Below are positions 1-10,400 of a stretch of 64,000 bases of DNA, one piece after another. The notes beneath the pieces are model-generated. The model was not told the origin of the DNA, searched no databases, and was given only the letters and a program-made list of their open reading frames with translations. Made by a program: the position numbers and the translations under genes. Source of the stretch: Nothophaeocryptopus gaeumannii (taxonomy: Eukaryota; Ascomycota; Dothideomycetes; Mycosphaerellales; Mycosphaerellaceae); NCBI GenBank assembly GCA_031771865.1, contig JASISA010000001.1:2418001-2482000 (forward strand), read 5' to 3'. Numbering within the stretch: the stretch's first letter is position 1; each line of letters begins with the position of its first letter.

Positions 1-1163
1 TCCATCTGGAAGCCACCGACCGGGCAGCTTATCGTCCTCTCCGCCGCGTCAAAAGCACGAGCTGCCTCCGAAACCGACCTCGTTCAGCCAGTCCACTCCG
101 CCGTTGTCCTACGCCGACGCCTACGCCAAACTGCCACCACTCAAGAGCCCTCTCCCCGAAGTCCCGGCGTTTAGCGCGTTCAAAGTCGCTCTGGGCACCC
201 CAGAGCTTCCACCGGTTTCTGAAGAGTATGCAGAGTCGCCGTTCCGCCACAAATCACAATACCAAATCGGCCGCACATCGAATAGCGCCGATATCACCTA
301 CGAAAAGGTGGAGTTTCTCGGCGATGCCTACATTGAGGGTATTGCCAGCCGTCTTCTGTACCATCGCTTCCCTGAGCTCGCAGCGGGGCGGATGTCGCAG
401 CTTCGAGAACTGCTGGTCAAGAATGAGACGCTCGCGGAGTATTCGCGGGCATATGGGTTCCATGAGAAAGTGCAGGTTGGCGATTTGGATAAGATGATTG
501 CCGATTCTAATGGCAAAGGCAATAAGGGATTCAATAAGATACTTGGCGACGTGATGGAGGTAAGTCACGACCCCTCTCGACAATTCCTCAGACGACTAAC
601 CCACCCAATAGGCCTACACGTGCGCTATAATCAACTCTGACGTCGAGAACGGATTCGCGGTTGCGGAGAAATGGCTGACCCAGCTCTGGGCCCCGAAGCT
701 CATCAAGGCCCTCCAAGAGGACAAATTCTACGACGCGAACCTGGGTCTGCTGCAAAACGGCGCCGAAGACCCCCTTAAAACCTACGATTCGGAAGGCAAA
801 GCGAAGCTTCAGCGCCGCATTATGCTTGGTAACAAGGTGAAGCTGCAGTACGAGGCATGGAAGCCGACCGTCGAGTTGAAAGGCGATAAGCTCGGCCAAA
901 ACCGACACTTCATTGCGCTCTATCTCACCGGCTTCGAGCACGATCGCAAGCTGCTGGGCAAGGGCGAGGGCATGAACAAGGTCGAGGCGGGCAACTGGGC
1001 GGCTATCGAGGCTATGTACGGCGAGAATAAGGAGTTCATCGACAAGCTTGAGAAGATCGTCAAGGCTGGCAGAGAGGAGCACAAGAAGAAGAGGGCTGCG
1101 GAGGAGGCCGAGAAGCAGGCGAAGGTGGAGATCAAGCAGGAAATGAAGAAAGAAGAGGAGTGA
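1..1163 (+). CDS. Ribonuclease III (Rnt1-like), 5' partial
   Basis: The reading frame is open from base 2 and runs off the left edge, so the start is missing. Exons are <1-559 and 612-1163. The intron at 560-611 has GTAAGT and ends AATAG, and joining it restores the frame. The RNase III signature is visible as VEFLGDAYIEGIASRLLYHR, followed after the splice by the second conserved block (ILGDVMEAYTCAII). These blocks normally carry the metal-binding acidic residues that cleave double-stranded RNA. The C-terminal half (around NKVKLQYEAWKP) resembles a diverged dsRNA-binding domain and ends in a Lys/Glu-rich tail. The family acts in rRNA and snRNA precursor processing in the nucleus. The upstream part is Pro/Ser-rich. 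Confidence in the family is high; assignment to Rnt1 rather than another fungal RNase III is inferred. Confidence 0.88.
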
Positions 1164-2660
1164 GCGGATCTCACACAGTGCTGTCTCTGCGTTGGTGGGG
1201 CAGAATCTCTGCCGCCGGGAGACGGTCCGATAAGCTCTCATGAGTTGGAATGCTCGAGATGGGTATGGAGATGACTGTCCATAGTCTCAATTGGGTGGGC
1301 TCAGAAACCTGATGTGGGAGAGCATGAGACAAGCAGGGGACTGCTTCACCCCGAGAGCTCTATAGCTAGCTACCCATACCAAGACTTCCAATCAACCGAA
1401 TTGATCAAACCCATCTTCGGACCCGTTGTTCGTATCCGAACTTCATAGCAAACCACCGGGGCCGAGCTTGTTCGCACCTTTTCTCGCAATAGTCTACACT
1501 GCTCGGCCTCGCATCTTCTTGTGCACATATCAAAATCCCCTTCGCGTCCGTTTCGGACCCGTATCACAACGCGCGAGGTAACTGATCCCCGAAGCTCTCC
1601 TCCACTACAAAATAATCACCCGAGCCCGAACACCTCACATCACCGAGCCCCTCCACCCAAACTCACGATCTGATTTGCTGTCTGACAGCGGACGCTAATG
1701 GATGTGCAAAAGTTCGGGGCCCGGACACCGAGTTGTTTCCTTTGTCTCGGTGATCAAAGGTGTTTTGAGAGGCGAGTGAGGTGCGATTGAGGGACAGAAT
1801 CGAGAACGATTGGTGAGGGAGGTGAGGAAGTTAATGGAAGTACGAATTTCGGGAAGCGAAGGGCGAGGTTGGTCGGGGAACGGTGGGTTTCGCCCGAGAG
1901 AAGTGATTGTTTCGGCCTTTTTCTCGTGAAGAGTTTCTGTCCAGGAACACAGACAGGACAAACAACCACGTCGCCGTGAGAAACGAACGGCACCACGCGA
2001 TTCAAGCGTTCACGATGCGTTCGAGACACTCCGGAAAGGCAGGAAGACGTTATCCGATGACATCGTTCAGCATTCTTTGCCTCCGCGGCCAAGAACATCT
2101 CCGACTGCTCAAACCCCAACGCACCGTACCTTCGAACACAACTTCTTGGACTCACAGACTCTCCTCACATGGCATCATCTCCAATACACACGCGATCACA
2201 TAGGATCTCACTGCCGCGGGGCCATGATGCACACGTGGTAGTGCTGCAATGATGTAGGTCAGTGGCTCGCGGCAGGGTTCGCCAAGGAAGGCTGCAGTCT
2301 CGGCCGCTCTCCTTCCTCTACCACTTTAGCATTGGCATGACGAGTGCCCAAGCAAACAAGAGTTTGCCGCGAAGACATTCCAGACTCAACATGAACTCGT
2401 TCGCTTGTGTAGTGAAATTCTGTGGATTTTATGATGTTCACTTCTTGGTTGTGGGCTTGTGATGAGAATGTGATCAAGTCTCGCCACGAGGGAGTACGTC
2501 AAGGTAGGTGGAGAAGGAGTATATATCATGGCACAATTCTGTCCTGGTTGGAGATTTCGCATCACTATCTACTCAAGCAATTAGCAAAACAGACGATCCA
2601 TCCAGCAGAATCGCAAACAGATCAACAACCCCTACGATACTTAGCAGACAAAGGTCCAGA
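1164..2660. other. Intergenic, no supported gene
   Basis: This stretch of about 1.5 kb has only short overlapping open frames on both strands with no recognisable motif, typical start or splice pattern. It probably holds the terminator of the RNase III gene and the promoter of the gene at 2661. A TATA-like tract (GTATATATCA) lies at 2519-2528, about 135 bp before that start codon. Confidence 0.5.
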
Positions 2661-3083
2661 ATGGTCAACAGCAATAAGTCAATTCAGGATAACAACATGG
2701 GTGGTGAGTCTACATCGTACATCAACGGACTCCGACGTATTATGGAACCTGACACCAATATAGCAAGAACATTCCCTACTTGGTCTCGATCAAGATCCGG
2801 TTCTCCATCCTCTCCAGACACTCCACGCAAGTCAGCATCTTCGGGAGATAGCCTCGAAGTATCCGTTACCCAGTCGAGAAAGTCTTCAGAGCAAGTGGGC
2901 TTGAGTGCCTACGATAGGGACATTCTTTCCGGCACAAGCCGCAGCAGGTCTGCGAGCAGAGCCAGCGGGCCATACGACAAGTCAAATGGCCAGAGCCCTT
3001 GGGCCAACGACTACGAGAGAACACACAAGAGCTGGATCCAGAAGGCGATGGACCATAAGCTTGTTCCGTACTTCCTGAAGTAA
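2661..3083 (+). CDS. Small Ser/Arg-rich hypothetical protein
   Basis: I do not recognise a family. The ATG at 2661 is the first in-frame ATG and has A at -3 and G at +4. The segment 2704-2763 looks like an intron: GTGAGT donor, CCTGAC branch-like motif and ATAG end. It is exactly 60 nt without an in-frame stop, so the frame is open whether or not it is removed. The product is about 120 aa spliced or 140 aa unspliced. The protein is rich in Ser and Arg (SRSRSGSPSSPDTPRKS) with several SP/TP sites that could be phosphorylated. It has a more ordered C-terminus with aromatic residues (SWIQKAMDHKLVPYFLK). No signal peptide or membrane segment is seen. Confidence 0.5.
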   Translation: MVNSNKSIQDNNMGGESTSYINGLRRIMEPDTNIARTFPTWSRSRSGSPSSPDTPRKSASSGDSLEVSVTQSRKSSEQVGLSAYDRDILSGTSRSRSASRASGPYDKSNGQSPWANDYERTHKSWIQKAMDHKLVPYFLK

Positions 3084-3512
3084 GAACTCTAACGAAAGAT
3101 AGTCAGCACAGTCGGGGTTCGATGACATGAAGCAACGACACTTGTATGCATAGCGAGGAATATATGTATCAACAATTTAAAGTTCGGCTTTTCGTATTCT
3201 CTTTTCAGAATGCGCTGCTCAAGATCTTGCATGTTACCCTGGGGCATTCCGTGCTGGACGTTTCTCACTCCACCATATGGATTGAGCTTGAGCTTGAGCT
3301 CGGCTGGAGGCGGATTTAAGGGTTTTTAATGGTGCAACAATGTTCCGAACGCTTCTTGTCCTTCTCAATCACAACAAGACATACAAAAGAACAGAAGACC
3401 AACATCAGGCCAGCAAGAAAGACTCACTTAACCACCCCTGACCCCACCCAAACCAATCACGATACTTCCACTCGACCAACCGCAACGCCATTCACACAAC
3501 GATACAGCAACA

Positions 3513-4025
3513 ATGTCCTCCGATCTCGAGAAGAATATGCGAGCAACAACAGAAGCCTTCCTCTACTCCTGGAACGGCGACTGGATTAACTCCGCTGAAC
3601 CGAATCTCGCCTGTCGAGCCCCCGAATGCATCCAGACAATGATGCCCGCCACGGCCGCCAGCAAACCCATGACCAACGACGATTTCGCAAAGTACTTTGC
3701 CCCTGTGGCGCCTCATATCACTGACGGCAAGGCAAGCAAACTGTTCCTCTCATCTCCTCTCTTCATCGCTCTGTAGAAGAATGCTAACGATGGAGTTGGA
3801 CAGATGACAATCAACGACTATCTGGACAAGCCATCGGAGAGGAGAGTAGTTACGAGGAGTACGATGGAGGCTACGATGCCCAATGGTCCTATGAGGAATG
3901 AGTACGTGTGGTTTTTCAGGTTTACGGAGGATGGGAAGAAAATCACGGAAATTGTGGAATTTATTGATAGTAAGGCGACGGCGGATATTAGGGAGAGGGC
4001 GAGGGGGTTCAGGGAAGGAAAGTGA
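3513..4025 (+). CDS. SnoaL/NTF2-like protein with GC-AG intron
   Basis: Two exons, 3513-3731 and 3804-4025, give a 146-aa protein. The intron 3732-3803 begins GCAAGC, the usual form of the rare GC-AG class, has a GCTAAC branch site and ends ACAG. It is phase 0, and without splicing the frame stops at 3774-3776. The protein has the look of the SnoaL-like fold of the NTF2 superfamily. The N-terminal helix contains LYSWNGDW and a later strand region reads EYVWFFRFTEDGKKITEIVEF. Such small single-domain proteins are cyclases, isomerases or of unknown role; nothing here fixes a substrate. A second SnoaL-like protein lies at 37399 but is clearly different in sequence. A 430-bp gap precedes this gene and holds only a short (TTGAGC)3 tract at about 3282-3299. 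Confidence 0.75.
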
Positions 4026-4592
4026 AGACAGGATTGCGGGGAGAAGAGCTGACGTTGTCGATTGGACTTCTCACGAGTGTTGCTTTGAGGAGACTTGTGT
4101 CGTCGTTGGAAAGGTGAAGGCTGTCAGGCTGTCAGGCAGAATTTTGTCTTGGCACTGTGCAAGCATCCAGAGACGACGTCTGGCTTCAGTTCTATTCTTC
4201 TTCCTCAACATCTGGCAGCCTTATGATTTCCATCTCAGCAGCGCGCGTCTTTCGATTGACGGCACGATAACGTACAGACAAACACACGAACGACCTCAGA
4301 CCAAGCTGGTCGGCAGCTCCAAGATGTATATCAAGATGCTGCCGTGGCTTCTTTGGCTGCTGTACGAAGCCGCATCTTTCATGCACGTACGCGCTGCTGT
4401 ACGCTGCATGAATATTCGTCTCTTGACCACAAAGCATGTGTTCTTTTGCGATTCAGGTGTCATGGTATTCGTTCATATCATGAACGAGCAGCTCTTCCGG
4501 GAAGACTTCTGGACATCCTGTGGGGCATTGGCGATGTTTGAAGGCACACCTCTTGTACGGCCATGATGATCCAGCCGGCGACCTCACCTCAC
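4026..4592. other. Intergenic, no supported gene
   Basis: Only short frames without domain features are seen on either strand. The stretch presumably contains 3' ends of the flanking genes. Confidence 0.45.
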
Positions 4593-5056
4593 TTATCGTC
4601 CCAGAATCTTCTTGAGATCCTCGTGCTGTGTCGGTGCACAAAGGTCTTGTTCGGTGTTGTGCTCGAGCAGCAGGTCACGCAGCTTTTCAGGAGAGACGCA
4701 TTGATCCTCCTCGTCTCTCCATCCAACATGTGGCCTGCCTCTCGGTTCCTGCAGACCACGATCTGATTCGCTAGGCGTCGGACAATTCACCCGCGGATTG
4801 CTATTCTCGGACCCAGAGTTCTTCGCTTCAGCATACTGACCGGGAGAGTTTTTTAAAACGTCGGTGCATTCACTCTGTACCAATGCAATGCTCTATTAGT
4901 GCCAGGTGGGCTAACCAAGCGTTGCAGCAGTTCACCGTCACCGTCACTTCTGGACGTACTGAACTCTCCTGCTTGTTCGCGTTCCGAGTCGAACCACAAA
5001 ACGAAGGTCACCCTTTCTTCGCCTGTATAGTACAACTTGAGCAAGCTCCGCAGCAA
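4593..5056 (-). CDS. Possible small hypothetical gene, start unresolved
   Basis: On the minus strand a coding-like stretch (charged, with LRDLLLEHNTEQDL near the end) runs to a stop at 4593. It can be joined through a 40-46 nt intron (donor near 4914, acceptor near 4874, with a CTAAT branch-like motif) to an upstream frame containing YYTGEERVTFVLWFDSERE. The join is phase 0 and both sides look protein-like. No ATG is present in frame, and the upstream part abuts the start of the oppositely oriented gene at 5056, so the 5' end could lie in an unseen exon. It could also be chance. No family is recognised. Confidence 0.28.
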
Positions 5057-6507
5057 TGGATCCTACCAGGCCTGGACGAGATGCGGAGGGACTGCAAGCA
5101 GTGGAGAACAACAATTACCCAGAGGTCGTGCCCGGGACTCAGACTGAGCCTTTTCATGGGCGACGATCGTCAATGAGCAGCCCAGAGGCGTACACCGTCC
5201 CACAATCGAACAATGACGCGACATACCCGCAACAACATCAATATCGAGCTGCATCGCCAGCTGCTGGGTCGCGTCCACCGCAATACGAAGACCGTACGAG
5301 CAAGGCGCTGGAGAGTCAGTCAGAGAAGCCCAGGGACCGACGGATATGTGGCATGAAGAAGAAATGGTTCATACTGCTCGTCATAATCGCTATAGTAATC
5401 GTACTCGCGGCGGTTCTCGGTGGCGTGCTGGGAAGCTTTCTGACCCAGAACGAGAAGAGCAACAGTGGATCGAATGGAGGCGTCAATAACGGAAATGGAA
5501 ACGGTAGCGGAAGCACAAGCAACCCCAACAACAATATTCGAGCTGCAGACAAATCCGGCCTTGCCATGCTCACACCCTCCGACTCCTCGTCAGTATTCGC
5601 ATACTACCTCAACGAGAATGGCGGCATTGTCGAAACAGAATTCACGAATGGCATCAACTCGCAACAGTCTGACATCAAACAATCCAACATAACGTCCGCC
5701 TCAGTCGCAGGCTCACCTGTAGCAGCCATTTCCTATACCCTCTCTGGCACCCAATACCGCCAACTCTTCTTCTTCAACAACGCCGGCCATGTCACAACCG
5801 TCAACACGACCGGCAACGGGCAATGGAATGAAGAATATAGCCCCATAACCAATGTCTCCACTGAAGCGAACTCAATGTCCCTCGCAGCGGTGGTCGGCAC
5901 AACAACACCCGGCCTAAACGGCATCAGAGTTTACTTCGGCGCCGCATCCGGCAGCTCAGATTCTTCGCAACCCGGCCTCATCCAAGAAATCGGAATGGAT
6001 TTTGCGGAGTCTTCTCCTAACCCCATCTGGCATATCTGGGCAAATTTTCAACAATCCGATCCCTCATCAGGTGTCGGTTCTGCGATATCCAATAATGTGA
6101 ATCATCTATACTTCCGTAACCGAACATCCGGTCTTCTCCAGCAATTCACATGGTCCTACACAGACGTAACAGATTGGATACTAGGCGCCAACACCACCAC
6201 CTCCGAAGGCGTAGCCTCCGGCGGAGCCATAGCAGTTACATCAGATGGTCAATCGACTGATTATATTTTCTACCAAGACTCCAACTCAAAACCTGTACGA
6301 GCGCTTTTTGCCGGGCAGGGGATAACGAATATCGAGAACGACGTCGCGGGCATCAGGGACACACACGTGGGGTGGGATCTTGCGGCGAGTTATGGCAGTG
6401 GAGGGGCATTGGTCATGGGGCAGAATAGCACGAGGCATGCGCAGTTGCTTTTTAGTAGTGTGACGAGGAATGGGCAGAGTAATGAGACGGATTTTGGGAC
6501 GAATTGA
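5056..6507 (+). CDS. Type II membrane protein with lectin-like beta-propeller domain
   Basis: Intronless, 483 aa. The first 100 residues are hydrophilic, Pro/Gln/Ser-rich and cytosolic in character. Basic residues then precede one membrane span at about residues 104-128 (WFILLVIIAIVIVLAAVLGG). A Gly/Asn/Ser linker follows (residues 133-158), then a 320-residue outer domain. That domain has repeated strand patterns typical of the fungal fucose-specific lectin (AAL-like) propeller, for example ISYTLSGTQYRQLFFFN, IRVYFG, HLYFRNRTSGLLQQF and DYIFYQDSN. I infer a glycan-binding surface protein. The sugar-binding Arg/Glu/Trp residues cannot be confirmed by eye. Many Asn-X-Ser/Thr sequons are present in the outer domain. 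This layout is common in fungal genomes, mostly uncharacterised. Confidence 0.75.
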   Translation: MDPTRPGRDAEGLQAVENNNYPEVVPGTQTEPFHGRRSSMSSPEAYTVPQSNNDATYPQQHQYRAASPAAGSRPPQYEDRTSKALESQSEKPRDRRICGMKKKWFILLVIIAIVIVLAAVLGGVLGSFLTQNEKSNSGSNGGVNNGNGNGSGSTSNPNNNIRAADKSGLAMLTPSDSSSVFAYYLNENGGIVETEFTNGINSQQSDIKQSNITSASVAGSPVAAISYTLSGTQYRQLFFFNNAGHVTTVNTTGNGQWNEEYSPITNVSTEANSMSLAAVVGTTTPGLNGIRVYFGAASGSSDSSQPGLIQEIGMDFAESSPNPIWHIWANFQQSDPSSGVGSAISNNVNHLYFRNRTSGLLQQFTWSYTDVTDWILGANTTTSEGVASGGAIAVTSDGQSTDYIFYQDSNSKPVRALFAGQGITNIENDVAGIRDTHVGWDLAASYGSGGALVMGQNSTRHAQLLFSSVTRNGQSNETDFGTN

Positions 6508-6634
6508 TTTTGATGGGAGGGGATGGGGTTGATCGTTTTAGCATGGAGTTTGGGCGACATTTGTCGATGAGACATTGTTTGAGTTCTCCTGTTGGTTGGA
6601 GCCAAACCGAACTACAATCAAAACCTTTCAGAGC

Positions 6635-7273
6635 ATGCCTCCAACGCACGAGTGGCTACCGATGAGGAATACTGCTCCGAGAGAAACAGAAGCCCGCGTA
6701 CATCCGGACAGATATCCTCAAGCCTACGCCAACATCGACTACTCGGAGCGACAAGCCACACAGGAAGATTGGCTAGCTCAGCGCGCAGAGCAGGTGGCAA
6801 GACAGGCTAGACAGCGGCACCATTCTCGACAGATACCTCTGTCACAGATACAGCGGAGTCGAGGTCCAGAAAATGAGCAACAGGTAGATGGTGGCGTCCT
6901 TGAGGAAGGACGTCCGGTGGAGGGCAACGAGCAGCAGGTTCGAGGTTTATCTACCGATCGACCCAGGATATTTCTTCGGCGCGAGGAAGTCGACGAAGCC
7001 GCCAAGGTAGTTTTGAGAGAGATACTGAAGCATGCGGTGGACGAGCCTGCCTTTGACGAAGACACAGCTCGGGATGAAGTCCTCGAGAAGACTCGCATGC
7101 GGATTGAGTCGAGTTTGCGAAGCCGTCATGAGATGGATGAGGCACCGGTGTTGTGGCCGATGCATACGTTGGTAAAGGAGGGATATGTGAACTCGATGTA
7201 CACTGCTCGTGGTGAGTGGTGCAAGTGCCAAGTCAGTTCCGTAAGAAGTAGACGAGTTGGACGTAGGAATTGA
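6635..7273 (+). CDS. Hypothetical protein, charged and helix-rich
   Basis: 212 aa from the first in-frame ATG. No family is recognised. It is rich in Arg, Gln and Glu, with a predicted helical middle (EEVDEAAKVVLREILKHAVD). The last 25 residues are basic and irregular, starting at a GTGAGT at about 7211 that could be a splice donor, so the true C-terminus may differ. The gene lies between the lectin-like protein and the large checkpoint gene, all on the same strand. Confidence 0.5.
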   Translation: MPPTHEWLPMRNTAPRETEARVHPDRYPQAYANIDYSERQATQEDWLAQRAEQVARQARQRHHSRQIPLSQIQRSRGPENEQQVDGGVLEEGRPVEGNEQQVRGLSTDRPRIFLRREEVDEAAKVVLREILKHAVDEPAFDEDTARDEVLEKTRMRIESSLRSRHEMDEAPVLWPMHTLVKEGYVNSMYTARGEWCKCQVSSVRSRRVGRRN

Positions 7274-7432
7274 TTAAGCCCAACGAAAGATGCATTCAAT
7301 AATTGACCCGGTGCATGTTTTCCCGCGATTTTCGTGCTTCACTCAACGCGCTCCGCGTCACTTCATCGTCCCACTTCTTTCCTCCACCCTGTCAATTTGA
7401 CAGCTCACATTCGCCAACCCAACACCTCCAAC

Positions 7433-10400
7433 ATGGCGTCTGTCGCAGAGAGCGAGTGCAGCGTGCCGAGAGAGGATCTGCTCGGCATGCAGAAACTCCT
7501 AGGCGAGGTAAGTTTCTTCTGTTTCGTTTCGCGCGGATCGCATCCTACAACACATGCGACTCGCTGTCTGTGCCACGCGGACGGCAGTTGACGCAATGAA
7601 CCCAGTATCGTCAACCTAATACAGACGCGATCGCGCCCGAGGTTATTCATGAACAACAACACGATGAGCGAGAGCAAATCGCCGCATCCGGAGCGCAGAC
7701 GACCTCCATCGAGACAAAGGAAAGTGACGATGCCAGTATCGCGAAGGACTCGACCGTACAAGAAACGGTGCAAGAGCCTGGAGGATCACACCGCACGCCG
7801 CCCAAGTCCTCGCCATTGAGGAAGACGCCGCAGCTTCACGCGTCAAAGACAGCTCCGCAAGCCGGAATGGAAGCATTGGTAGAAGGCGCGAGACCGCAAG
7901 ACGCTACGAGGCTGACAAAGTCCTTCGCTGGCTTCTCGGGAGGAGATACACAAGAGTACTCAACGCAGGATATGATTACCTCATACCGTGAATCGATGGT
8001 CGAGCCTCAGAATGCCACATCTCAAAGGCTGGACACGCTGCCAGAAGAGACTTTGGGCACATACAACACCCTAACATCTCCTCATTCAATCCAACAAGGC
8101 CAGTCCGGGCATGTGAACTTCAACAACTTCTTGAGCTCGCCCATCACGTCTCAGAATGGCTTTGGCGACGAGTTCCTTAATGAGGACACTCAACCCGAGA
8201 CTCAAATCCACGCGCCGCAGCGTCCGACTAGGCCCGAGACTCCATCAATGACTGGGCAGAAGCATGGCCGTGATGGAGAGTTACTCACATCGGCCCCTAC
8301 TACAGTGAAGACACCAGGGTTCTCACAATACTTCGGTGAGAAGGCGCCTACAATGGGTCTAACTCAGATGTTCGCCGACCAATCATCTCCGCAAGAGAAC
8401 TCGCCTGCGCCCAACGGACCTCCGTCCGACCCAGTTATGACACGACCATCTCCAAATGCCACCAATCTGGCTGCGCTGTCTTCGCCATTTAACGGACACT
8501 CTTCTCCCGCAGAGATACGGAACCACCGAACGACGGCAAATATGAACGAGCCAAGGGACATATACGTGAGCATGAAAGAGTCACAGGAGAGAGCAGAGCG
8601 TGCGAGACAAGCGCGTGCCAAAGAGCTTGCCGAAAAGGGTGGAAACTTCAGCGACGAAGAAGATGACGGCTTTGATGACACGCAAGAGCTACGCAGGAAC
8701 AAAGTTCGGAGATTGCAACGCAATTGGAGCGACCATGACATGCAGCTAAGCGCACCTCCCAGACCCAATGCCCGTCCAAGGTCGTCAGGGAGGATCACTC
8801 GAAAGTCAGAAGAGTCCGTGATAGTCTTAGACCCGGTCACGCCAGCCACTGTTCATCGCAAGTGGAACGGGGGTCTGATCGACAACAACAACGATGAGGA
8901 AGAGACCCAAGAAGCCGATGAGGCAGAGGCAGACCTTTCTTCTATTCGGTTCAGTGAACGTGATGAGCCGGGAGAAGAGCACGAAAAGCACGAATTGGGT
9001 GATGACGCTGAGACAGAGGAGCCGAACGACGACGACGAATATGACGAGTTTGGTCAGACTCTGCGAAGTCAAGTCGATCACCCAGAGCTCGATGACGATC
9101 AGGATTCGGTCCATGGCAGCGCGAACCAAGACGACATAGAGATGCACGACGAGGAGCCACAAGCTGAAGGGGCTGAGCAGTCTCGGTCTGGAGAGCACGA
9201 GGAGCCACCACATCGTACTGAAAATGGCACACAGCAATCTGCAATCGCGGACTCGCAGCCATTCCCACATGGCACTCACTCCCAGCATCAAGTACCACAT
9301 TCCTCGAACATGTCTTTCGTGCCGGGCTCGCAGCATGCCGGGAAGACAACCCAGGAGTTGGCGCTTCTTAAGGCACCTTCTCCGAGCGATCAGAGCCGTG
9401 TTGTCGCTTCACAAGTCAACGGCGAGGAAGACCGCGGTGCGAATAAGTTTCCAAGCAGTCCTCCTTTGCCAGCTCAGAACAGCACGACTCCAGATGATTC
9501 TGCCGAGGCATCCCTTGCTCGACAGCAAATGCTTCAACGATTCCAAGCTCGCCAAGAGTCTACAGGAGAGGAGTCTACAGCTCACGAAGAAATACCGGAG
9601 AGCGAGGCACCAGTAGCTGCATCTTCGCGCCCACAGACATCGGACAACCAGGACGAGAGCCAGCAAGGTGCACCGTATTCGACAGCTCGAACGCACGTGT
9701 CTGGTGCAGCGGCATCAGCAGCAGCGTCACCTGCGAAGGTCCCTGGCATGGAGCCACCAACGAAACCTACAGACAGCCAAGTCAGCAGACTCACAGAACC
9801 ATCTCCGCGAAAGGCAGCTGGCGTACGCACCTTCGCTGAGCTGAACGCCGAGACCGCGAAGAAGAATCATAGCTTCACTTCCAACAGCGAATCTCAGGTC
9901 AATGTAGAAGGCTTTATGGAAGACTTCGTTTATACCGCGGATGATCGAGAATTTACGAAGATTATGACTTCGCCCGATTTGAAGCCGCCCAGGCTGAAGC
10001 ATACTTCATCAGCTCTCAGCAGGTCCTCACAGCAAGACAATACAGCGCGGACAAATACTGCCGACGAGGTTGCCGGCACCATTGCTGATTCCGAGCCTGA
10101 CTTTGCGCGTCCTGAGTTTCCTTCTGAACAACAGCGCGCAAAGCCCAAGCGACACGTTCATGAAGATCTCCGCCAGTATGCGACTGAAAACAGTGATTTT
10201 CAAGGAGCCATCGCTGACTCGGAACCTGATTTTGCGCCACCTGCGTCGCCACCTGTGGCTCTTAGGGACAGCCTCAGCAAGGCCAATGAGATGCCAAAGT
10301 CTGTGTCGTCGGCGGAAGAGAAAGAAGGAGCTGGGACACCCGAGAGCGTGCGTCGACGAGAGCAGGCTGGGCGCTCTGCTGTATCTCAGCTCGTAGCCGG

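Noticed and set aside
588..1241. Long minus-strand frame opposite the RNase III gene
   Set aside because: It is the shadow of the conserved plus-strand coding sequence and has no family features.
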